Shown here one piece after another: positions 16,525 to 23,491 of a stretch of 57,073 nt of DNA. Numbering within the stretch: position 1 is the first letter of the stretch; each line of letters opens with the position of its first letter. Source of the DNA: Comamonadaceae bacterium CD01. GTDB lineage: Bacteria > Pseudomonadota > Gammaproteobacteria > Burkholderiales > Burkholderiaceae_C. The translations under genes were made by a program, and so were the position numbers. The stretch covers positions 1 to 57,073 of the forward strand of contig PGEI01000009.1 of assembly GCA_002894305.1 (NCBI GenBank), given 5' to 3'. The notes beneath the pieces are model-generated. The model was not told the DNA's origin and ran no database searches. It was given only the letters and a program-made list of their open reading frames with translations.

Positions 16525-17436
16525 ATGGCGGCGACGCTCAGCGACAAACTGGTGGTGGCCATCTCCTCGCGCGCGCTGTTCGACTTCGAGGAAGAAAACC
16601 ACCTGTTCGAGGCCGGCGACGAGGCCGCCTACATGCGCTACCAGCTCGAACACGTGCACGCACCGGCGCGCCCGGGCATTGCCGACGCGCTGGTGCGCAA
16701 GCTGCTGGCATTCAACACGTCCCAGGCGCAGCGCGTCGAGGTGGTCATGCTCTCGCGCAACGACCCGGCCAGCGGGCTGCGCGTATTCGCGTCGGCCCAG
16801 GCCGCCGGCATGGCCATCGAGCGCGGTGTGTTCACGCGCGGACGCAACCCCTTTGCCTACCTGCGCCCGCTGGGCGCCCACCTGTTTCTGTCGGCCAACG
16901 AGGCCGACGTGCGCCAGGCGCTGGCCGAGGGTTTTCCGGCAGCGCGCGTGATGACCGACGCCACGCCCGCCGGCGACCGCTACCCGCACGAGGTGCGCAT
17001 TGCGTTCGACGGCGACGCGGTGCTGTTCTCCGACGAGGCCGAGCGCGTCTACCAGGCCGGCGGCCTGCAGCAATTCCTGGCGCACGAGCAGGCGCTGGCC
17101 ACCACGCCGCTGGGCAGCGGCCCGTTTCGCCCGCTACTGGCCGCGCTGCACCGGCTGCAGCAGCAAGCCCAGGCGTCGCAGACCATGCGCGTACGCACCG
17201 CGCTGGTGACCGCGCGCAGCGCGCCGGCGCACGAGCGCGCGGTGCGCACCCTGCTGCAATGGGGCATCACGGTGGACGAGGCGATGTTTCTGGGCGGGCT
17301 GGAGAAAGGGCCGTTCCTGCGCGCGTTCGAGCCCGATTTCTTCTTCGACGACCAAAGCGGCCACGTGCAGTCGGCCGCCGCCCATGTGCCTGCGGGCCAC
17401 GTGGCCAGCGGGGTGTCCAACCCGGAACCTGGATAG
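16525..17436 (+). CDS. 5'-nucleotidase (NT5C1-like family)
   Basis: A 303-residue protein matching the bacterial relatives of cytosolic 5'-nucleotidase I. Recognisable parts are [13 protein letters not shown] with EEENHLFE near the start, the [16 protein letters not shown] segment, a HAD-type nucleophile motif in [15 protein letters not shown] (about residues 156-170), and [14 protein letters not shown] near the C-terminus. It should dephosphorylate nucleoside monophosphates in the cytoplasm. A GGAGGA ribosome-binding site precedes the ATG at 16525. It follows the monooxygenase by about 20 bp. It ends just before a pair of short palindromic repeats. Confidence 0.85.
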   Translation: MAATLSDKLVVAISSRALFDFEEENHLFEAGDEAAYMRYQLEHVHAPARPGIADALVRKLLAFNTSQAQRVEVVMLSRNDPASGLRVFASAQAAGMAIERGVFTRGRNPFAYLRPLGAHLFLSANEADVRQALAEGFPAARVMTDATPAGDRYPHEVRIAFDGDAVLFSDEAERVYQAGGLQQFLAHEQALATTPLGSGPFRPLLAALHRLQQQAQASQTMRVRTALVTARSAPAHERAVRTLLQWGITVDEAMFLGGLEKGPFLRAFEPDFFFDDQSGHVQSAAAHVPAGHVASGVSNPEPG

Positions 17437-17470
17437 CCACCGCGGCTTGCCCGCCTGCGGCTTGTCGAGA

Positions 17471-17526
17471 TATAGGAGGCCAGCCCTCTGGCCAATGCAA
17501 TCCTCGCGACGAGGGCGTCGCTCCTA
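17471..17526. repeat. Inverted pair of REP-like elements
   Basis: TAGGAGGCCAGCCCTCTGGCC is followed after a few bases by TCGCGACGAGGGCGTCGCTC and then CTAC. The two units face each other, as in BIME-type pairs. The same two unit types recur at 52911-53080. Confidence 0.8.
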
Positions 17527-17576
17527 CCCGGTGGCAGGTCTCGCCTGGATGCGGGAGATGGACGGGGCAGCCTGCT

Positions 17577-18020
17577 TTACGCGCCGCCGCCGCGCTTGAT
17601 CTTGGGGTCGGCGTAGGTGGGCGACTCGTCGTTGCTGACCTGCTGGGCCAGGCGCTCTTGTGTAGTGACGCGGTTGACCTCCTGCGCCGCGTCGATCGCC
17701 GAGGCGCTGGCGCGCCACATGGACTGGATGAAGTCGATCATCTGCTGGTACATCGGCGGACGCTTGGGGATTTCCTCATCCTCCTTGGGCGCTTCCTTTT
17801 TTTCCTCGGGCAGGGTCCAGTCGCGGTATTGCTCCTCGGGCGAGAGGGTTTTCTCGGGCATGCGCACCACGGCGCCCTCGCCCAGGCGATCCAGCGACTC
17901 GACCGGGTTGACCGCCTGCACCGGGCGCACCGGCACCGCGCCGGAGGCGCCGGTGGAGTACAGATCCGCACCCTGCGGGCGCCATGGCAAGGCTGTGCGG
18001 TCTACGGATGGCAATGGCAT
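17577..18020 (-). CDS. Hypothetical protein, 147 residues
   Basis: I do not recognise this family. The protein starts [20 protein letters not shown]. It has a Pro/Glu/Lys-rich charged middle ([18 protein letters not shown]), then an amphipathic helix-forming part ([20 protein letters not shown]), and a basic, glycine-ending tail. No signal peptide or long hydrophobic helix is visible, so it is probably cytoplasmic and partly disordered. The ATG at 18020 has AAGAGG about 9 bases upstream on the minus strand. A longer frame begins with a TTG at 18092 but has no good ribosome-binding site. Frame and codon use look like a real gene: the third positions are GC-rich and there is no competing family on the other strand. 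Confidence 0.7.
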   Translation of the reverse strand: MPLPSVDRTALPWRPQGADLYSTGASGAVPVRPVQAVNPVESLDRLGEGAVVRMPEKTLSPEEQYRDWTLPEEKKEAPKEDEEIPKRPPMYQQMIDFIQSMWRASASAIDAAQEVNRVTTQERLAQQVSNDESPTYADPKIKRGGGA

Positions 18021-18142
18021 GGCATGTCCCTCTTGTTCGTCTGGATGGGCGGTAGTGGCAATGACCTCCTCGTCGTACCTTTGATTCGGCAAACAAAAGG
18101 GGGAATTGAGGCTTTATTGTGTTTTGTTACAAATAAAGGCGT

Positions 18143-18185
18143 GTTTACGCCCTCACCGCCATGCCGGCGAAAGTCGGAATGACGG
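18143..18185. repeat. Degraded CCGGCGAAAG-type palindromic repeat
   Basis: ATGCCGGCGAAAGTCGGAAT followed by GACGGGG resembles the proteobacterial 'cattccggcgaaagccggaatg' repeat with decay. It is related to the copy at 7750-7767. Confidence 0.55.
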
Positions 18186-18223
18186 GGCGCGCGGAAAGTC
18201 CGGGGAATCTTGGGAGATATGCA

Positions 18224-18244
18224 AAACGGGCCCGCGGCCCGTTT
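18224..18244 (-). terminator. Terminator of the DUF1854/ABC operon
   Basis: AAACGGG (18224-18230) pairs with CCCGTTT (18238-18244) around a GC-rich loop. On the minus strand it is followed by a short T run. It lies about 40 bp after the DUF1854 stop codon. The stem is short on T, so termination may be partial. Confidence 0.55.
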
Positions 18245-18284
18245 CCTTGTTCCCTGGCTTTCCCTGCCCTGGTCTGCCCCGCTG

Positions 18285-18782
18285 CTACAGGAACCGCTCC
18301 AGCAGCTTGCGCGAGGCGCGATCCAGCCGGGCCACGTCGCGGATGAAGAACTGCAGGCCGTCGCTGGAGGCGATGCGCAGCTGGCCGCGCTGGCCCAGGC
18401 GGCGGATGTCCTCCTCGCCCTTGAGCACCAGCGTGGCCGGCCCGCGGTCGGTCTGCAGCTGCCAGGTGCTGGGCATCGAGAAGCTGGAGACGCCCAGGAT
18501 GCGTTCGATGGTCGGGACGAACTCGCGCACCGCCAGGTTCTGCTCGATGAGTGCGCGCACCGGCGCGGGCAGCGCATCCAGGCGCTCGACCCAGGCGCAT
18601 TCGTGGCCGTCGCTGCCGACCAGCGACAGGCCGTCCAGCGGCGCCTCGATCGGGAAGGCGCGCACCGGCGTGACGCCCTCGTGCACCGTGCCGTCGGCCA
18701 GGGTCAGCACCAGGCGGCCATGGGCGTTGCGCTGCAGCTGCCAGTCGATGGCGGCGATGGTTGCTACGGTGGGCTCGGTCAT
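18285..18782 (-). CDS. DUF1854 protein, cyanophycin-associated
   Basis: A 165-residue protein of the DUF1854 family. Characteristic parts are DWQLQRNAHGRLVLTLADGTVHEGVTPVRAFP, the EAPLDGLSLVGSDGHECAWV segment, and WQLQTDRGPATLVLKGEEDIRRL near the end. No enzyme motif or signal peptide is seen, and the biochemical role is unknown. Family members are commonly found beside cyanophycin synthetase genes and an ABC transporter. The same arrangement is present here: its ATG overlaps the stop of the ABC transporter gene by 4 bp (18779-18782), and cphA'/cphA diverge from that gene. A role with the transporter is inferred from the coupling alone. Confidence 0.85.
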   Translation of the reverse strand: MTEPTVATIAAIDWQLQRNAHGRLVLTLADGTVHEGVTPVRAFPIEAPLDGLSLVGSDGHECAWVERLDALPAPVRALIEQNLAVREFVPTIERILGVSSFSMPSTWQLQTDRGPATLVLKGEEDIRRLGQRGQLRIASSDGLQFFIRDVARLDRASRKLLERFL

Positions 18783-21061
18783 TGCGCCTGCTCCTCACTG
18801 TGCGGGCCTTCCTGCCCTTCGCGGCGCTCCTGCGCCATGTACAGCTCCCAGTAGGCGCCGCGCCGGGCCATCAGCTCGTCGTGCGGGCCGACCTCGACGA
18901 TCTCGCCGCGGTCCATCACGACCAGGCGGTCGGCCTTGCGCAGCGTGGACAGGCGGTGGGCGATGGCGATCGTGGTACGCCCCTGCACCAGGTTGTCCAG
19001 CGCCTTCTGGATTTCCTTCTCGGTCTGCGTGTCCACGGCCGAGGTGGCCTCGTCCATGATGAGCACGCGCGGGTCGATCAGCAGCGCGCGCGCAATGCTG
19101 ATGCGCTGGCGCTCGCCGCCCGACAGGCTCTGGCCGCGCTCGCCGACCAGCGAGTCGTAGCCCTGGGGCAGGCGCAGGATGAACTCATGCGCGTGCGCGG
19201 CGCGCGCCGCGGCGATGATCTCGGCGCGCGTGGCGCCGGGCTTGCCGTAGGCGATGTTCTCGGCAATCGTGCCGAAGAACAGGAAGGGCTCTTGCAGCAC
19301 CAGGCCGATGTGGCGGCGCCAGTCGGTCACGGCCATGCGGCGGATGTCGACGCCGTCGACCTCGATGGCGCCGTCGCTCACGTCGTAGAAACGGCAGATC
19401 AGGTTGACCAGCGTGCTCTTGCCCGAGCCGCTATGGCCGACCAGGCCGATCATCTCGCCCGGACGGATGTCCAGCGACAGGCTCTTGATGACGGTGCGGC
19501 TGCCATAGCGAAAGCCCAGCCGGCGCAGCGTGATGCCGCCCTGGATCTGCGCCAGCTGCACCGGCTGCTCAGGGTCGGGCACGTTGCTGACGTGGTCCAG
19601 GATGTCGAAGATGCGCTTGGCGCCCGACGCCGCTTTTTGCGTGACCGAGACGATGCGGCTCATCGAGTCCAGCCGCGTGTAGAAGCGCCCGATATAGGCG
19701 ATGAAGGCGGCCAGCACGCCCACGGTGATCTGGTGGCGCGCCACCAGCCAGATGCCGAAGGCCCAGACGATGAGCAGGCCGATCTCGGTCAGCAGCGAGA
19801 CGGTGGGCGCAAACAGGCTCCAGACGCGGTTGAGCCGGTCGTTGGCCTGCAGGCTGCGCAGGTTGGCCTTGCGAAAGCGCTTGGCCTCACGCCCCTCCTG
19901 GGCAAAGGCCTTGACGACGCGGATGCCCGGAATGGTGTCGGCCAGCACGTTGGTGATCTCGCTCCAGACGCGGTCGATCTTCTCGAAGCCGGTGCGCAGG
20001 CGGTCGCGCACGTTGTGGATCAGCCAGGCGATGATGGGCAGCGGCACCAGCGTGACCAGCGCCAGCCAGGGGTTGATCGAGATCAGTATGGCGCTGGTCA
20101 TCACGATCATCAGCACGTCGGTGGCGAAGTCCAGCGCGTGCAGCGACAGGAAGACGTTGATGCGGTCGGTCTCCGAGCCTATGCGTGCCATCAGGTCGCC
20201 GGTGCGCTTGCTGCCGAAGTAGTCCAGCGACAGGCGCAGCAGGTGCTCGTAAGTGGCGGTGCGCAGGTCGGCGCCCATGCGCTCGGACACCAGCGCCAGC
20301 ACATAGGTGCGCGCCCAGCCCAGGCCCCAGGCCAGCAGCGCCGCCAGCAGCAGCCCGCCCAGGTACATCGCGACGAGCGAGACTGGAATGTCCTTGCCGT
20401 CCTGGTAGGGAATCAGGATGTCGTCCATCAGCGGGATGGTCATATAGGGCGGCACCAGCGTGGCCGCGGTGCTGGCCAGCGTCAGCGCAAAGCCGGCGGC
20501 CAGCTGCTTTTTGTACGGACGGGCAAAGCGCCACAGGCGCAGCAGCACCCAGGTCGAGGTGGGCGCGGCCTGGCGGCGCGCGCAGACCGGGCATTCGTCG
20601 CTGCCGGCGGGCAGCAGCTGGCCGCAGGTCTCGCAGCGCGGCTGCTCGTCCCCCTCGCCTTCTCCCTGCCAGGCCTGGCCACGCTCCAGGTGCGCGATGC
20701 ACTGGACAAAGGCCTGCTGCAGCGCCACCGCCTGCGACTGGCGCGCCAGCGTGAAGCGCCACAGCGCGATCTGGCGCTCGTCGTCGTGCAGCGCCAGCGT
20801 TCCGACGCCGGCGGTCTCGGTCAGGTGCAGTTGCATGCCGGGCGCCAGCACCTGGGCGCCGAGCGCGCCGCCTGCGTCGCGCGAGAGCAGGCGCTGGCCG
20901 GTCAGCGCCAGCGCACCGGGCGCAAAGCGCAGATCGGGGGTCAGGTCAACCTCCAGGGTTGCCAGGACGTTTTCTTGTGGAGCGAGGGCATCCTGCCAGC
21001 GCGCTGCCGCCAAAGCGGGCAGGTCAGCCTCAACAGCGTCTACCAAAGAGTGATGTTGCAT
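18779..21061 (-). CDS. ABC exporter (fused permease-ATPase) with N-terminal domain and zinc ribbon, cyanophycin-associated
   Basis: A 760-residue half-transporter of the type IV exporter class. Residues 1-130 form a soluble domain (LTPDLRFAPGALALTGQRLLS), possibly PH-like. A zinc ribbon follows, with Cys143, Cys146, Cys157 and Cys160 (CETCGQ...ECPVC). Six transmembrane helices start near residue 180. The C-terminal ATPase has Walker A GHSGSGKST (about 540), Q-loop VLQEPFLFFG, signature LSGGERQRISIARAL and Walker B VLIMDEATSAVD. It should work as a homodimer moving a substrate out of the cytoplasm. The extra N-terminal module and zinc ribbon are unusual for MsbA-like exporters. The ATG at 21061 was chosen; the longer frame upstream lacks family character. 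It is divergent from cphA' with about 200 bp between. Confidence 0.87.
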   Translation of the reverse strand: MQHHSLVDAVEADLPALAAARWQDALAPQENVLATLEVDLTPDLRFAPGALALTGQRLLSRDAGGALGAQVLAPGMQLHLTETAGVGTLALHDDERQIALWRFTLARQSQAVALQQAFVQCIAHLERGQAWQGEGEGDEQPRCETCGQLLPAGSDECPVCARRQAAPTSTWVLLRLWRFARPYKKQLAAGFALTLASTAATLVPPYMTIPLMDDILIPYQDGKDIPVSLVAMYLGGLLLAALLAWGLGWARTYVLALVSERMGADLRTATYEHLLRLSLDYFGSKRTGDLMARIGSETDRINVFLSLHALDFATDVLMIVMTSAILISINPWLALVTLVPLPIIAWLIHNVRDRLRTGFEKIDRVWSEITNVLADTIPGIRVVKAFAQEGREAKRFRKANLRSLQANDRLNRVWSLFAPTVSLLTEIGLLIVWAFGIWLVARHQITVGVLAAFIAYIGRFYTRLDSMSRIVSVTQKAASGAKRIFDILDHVSNVPDPEQPVQLAQIQGGITLRRLGFRYGSRTVIKSLSLDIRPGEMIGLVGHSGSGKSTLVNLICRFYDVSDGAIEVDGVDIRRMAVTDWRRHIGLVLQEPFLFFGTIAENIAYGKPGATRAEIIAAARAAHAHEFILRLPQGYDSLVGERGQSLSGGERQRISIARALLIDPRVLIMDEATSAVDTQTEKEIQKALDNLVQGRTTIAIAHRLSTLRKADRLVVMDRGEIVEVGPHDELMARRGAYWELYMAQERREGQEGPHSEEQAQ

Positions 21062-21264
21062 TGTCTTTCTGTCATGGACACGGCCAACCCCTTCGGGGGA
21101 TGCGCAGGTTTGCGTGGCCAGGCTGCGGTGGCGCATCAGTGTGTACGGCGCCAGGCACCTCCGCTTAACGCGCCAGGGCCGCTTGCGGCTGACGCGCCCT
21201 GACCGCCGGCGCGAGAATCCGGCTCCTTTCCCCTGAATCCCCCAAAAAACACCCCCTTCCGCCC

Positions 21265-23454
21265 ATGGCACGCTTTGAAGACATCCAACTGCTGCGCACC
21301 ACTTATCTGCGCGGCCCCAGCGTCTGGACTTACCGCCCGGTGCTTGAAGTCTGGCTCGACCTGGGCGCGCTGGAGGACTGGCCGTCGCACAAACTGCCCG
21401 GCTTCAACGAGCGCCTGACGGCCTGGCTGCCCGACCTGGTCGAGCACCACTGCGGCGTGGGCGAGCGCGGCGGCTTCATCCAGCGCCTGACCGGCGGCAC
21501 CTGGATGGGCCACGTGCTGGAGCACGTCATCATCGAGCTGTTGAACCTGGCGGGCATGCCGGCCGAGTTCGGCCAGACGCGCGAGATCTCGCGCCGCGGG
21601 GTCTACCGCATGGTGTTTCGCTGCCCCGAGGAGGCGGTGGCGCGCACCGCGCTGGCCTGGGGCCACAAGCTGGTGATGGCAGCGATCAACGACGACGCGT
21701 TCGACCTGGACGCAGCGATTGCCGCGATCAAGACCGTGATCGACGAGCGCTACCTGGGCCCGAGCACGGCCAGCATCGTCGACGCAGCGGCCGAGCGGCG
21801 CATCCCCGCGATCCGCCTGAACGACGGCAACCTGGTGCAGCTGGGCCACGGCGCGGCGCAGCGGCGCATCTGGACCGCCGAGAGCGACCAGACCAGCGCC
21901 ATTGCCCAGGGCATTGCCCAGGACAAGGATTTGACCAAGGAGCTGCTGGCCAGCTGCGGCGTGCCCGTGCCCGAGGGGCGCGACGTGGAAAGCGCCGACG
22001 ACGCCTGGGAGGCGGCGCAGGACATCGGCCTGCCGGTCACCGTCAAGCCCAGCGACGGCAACCACGGGCGCGGCGTGACGCTTGAGCTGAGCGACGAGGA
22101 CGATATCCGCACCGCCTATGCGCTGGCGCGGGCCGAGAGCGGGGACGGTGACGTCATCGTCGAGCAATTCATCGCCGGCACCGAACACCGGCTGCTCGTC
22201 GTCGGCGGCAAGGTGGTGGCCGCCTGCCGCGGCGAGCCGGTGCACACCACAGGCGACGGCCAGTCCACGCTGCGCGCGCTGGTCGACGCGCTGAATCAGG
22301 ACCCGCGCCGCGGCCCCGAGCAGCAATACCCGCTGGACCGCATCGACCTGGACAAGCCCGCGGTGCGCCTGGAGCTCAAGCGCCAGCGCGTGACGCCCGA
22401 CACCGTGCCCGCGCTGGGCCAGCAGGTGCTGCTGCAGCGCAGCGGCAACATGGCGATCGACTGCACCGACGAGGTTCACCCCGACGTGGCCTACCACGCC
22501 TGCCTGGCGGCAAAAATCGTCGGGCTGGACATTGCCGGCATGGACATGGTGATGGCCGACGTCTCGCGCCCGCTCAAGGCGCAGGGCGGCGCCATCATCG
22601 AGGTCAACGCCGGCCCCGGCCTGCTGATGCACCTCAAGCCCACCGTGGGCATGCCGCGCCCGGTGGGCATGGCCATCGTCGACCATCTCTTTGCGCCCGC
22701 GGAAGGCGGCGCCGGCAGCGGGCGCATTCCGCTGGTGGGCATTGCCGGCACGCAGGGCAACGCCTTCATCGCCCGCCTGGTGGGCTGGCTGCTGCAGCTG
22801 TCGGGGCGGCTCACCGGCGTGGCCAGCAGCGACGGCATGTTCCTGGCCGGGCGGCGCACCCAGCGCAGCAGCTGCGCGCACTGGGCCGGCGCCCACCGCG
22901 TGCTGACCAACCGGCTGGCGCAGGCCGCCGTGATCCAGACGACGGCGCGCTCCATTCTTGAAGAAGGCCTGGCCTACGACCGCTGCCAGGTCGGCGTGGT
23001 GACCGACATGGACGGCTGGCAGGAGCTGGCCGACCACGACGTGCTGGAGCGCGCCGCGATGACGCGGGTGCTGCGCACGCAGATCGACGTGGTGCTGGAC
23101 GGCGGCGCCGGCGTGCTCAACGCCGACGACGCCCAGGTGGCGGCGCTGGCCAAGCTGTGCGACGGCGCGGTGCTGCTGTATGCGCTGGACGAGCACAACC
23201 CGCTGCTGGCCGCCCACCGCGCCGAGGGCGAGGGGCGCGCGGTCTTCGTGCGCGCCGGCCAGGTGGTGCTGGCCAGCGGCGCGCGCGAGCGCGTGCTGGG
23301 CACGCTGCAGGCGCTCGCCCCCGCCAGCGGCACCGCGCCCGACACCGCGTCGCTGCTGGCCGCCATTGCCGGCGCCTGGGCGCTGGACATTGCGCCCGAG
23401 CTGATCGCCGCCGGCATCAAGACCTTTGAATACGGCGACACGGCCGGCGCCTGA
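21265..23454 (+). CDS. cphA': Cyanophycin synthetase-like protein CphA' with degenerate Mur-ligase P-loop
   Basis: A 729-residue homologue of cyanophycin synthetase. The N-terminal domain (LRTTYLRGPSVWTYRPVLEV) and the ATP-grasp domain (about 220-480) look intact. The latter has AQDKDLTKELLASCGVPVPEG, VKPSDGNHGRGVTLEL and IIEVNAGPGLLMHLKP. The Mur-ligase-like half is shortened, and its P-loop, GTNGKTTT in CphA, reads GIAGTQGNAFIARL here (about residues 492-505), so the ATP-binding lysine is gone. It therefore probably cannot carry out the arginine-adding half-reaction alone. CphA' genes lie directly upstream of cphA in several betaproteobacteria. The gene ends 37 bp before the chosen cphA start. 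Confidence 0.87.
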   Translation: MARFEDIQLLRTTYLRGPSVWTYRPVLEVWLDLGALEDWPSHKLPGFNERLTAWLPDLVEHHCGVGERGGFIQRLTGGTWMGHVLEHVIIELLNLAGMPAEFGQTREISRRGVYRMVFRCPEEAVARTALAWGHKLVMAAINDDAFDLDAAIAAIKTVIDERYLGPSTASIVDAAAERRIPAIRLNDGNLVQLGHGAAQRRIWTAESDQTSAIAQGIAQDKDLTKELLASCGVPVPEGRDVESADDAWEAAQDIGLPVTVKPSDGNHGRGVTLELSDEDDIRTAYALARAESGDGDVIVEQFIAGTEHRLLVVGGKVVAACRGEPVHTTGDGQSTLRALVDALNQDPRRGPEQQYPLDRIDLDKPAVRLELKRQRVTPDTVPALGQQVLLQRSGNMAIDCTDEVHPDVAYHACLAAKIVGLDIAGMDMVMADVSRPLKAQGGAIIEVNAGPGLLMHLKPTVGMPRPVGMAIVDHLFAPAEGGAGSGRIPLVGIAGTQGNAFIARLVGWLLQLSGRLTGVASSDGMFLAGRRTQRSSCAHWAGAHRVLTNRLAQAAVIQTTARSILEEGLAYDRCQVGVVTDMDGWQELADHDVLERAAMTRVLRTQIDVVLDGGAGVLNADDAQVAALAKLCDGAVLLYALDEHNPLLAAHRAEGEGRAVFVRAGQVVLASGARERVLGTLQALAPASGTAPDTASLLAAIAGAWALDIAPELIAAGIKTFEYGDTAGA

Positions 23455-23491
23455 CGCATCCACATCGCCCCACACAAGACAGACCAAGGCC

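Noticed and set aside
18021-18092. Longer start for the small hypothetical protein at a TTG
   Set aside because: No ribosome-binding site precedes it, while the ATG at 18020 has a good AAGAGG.
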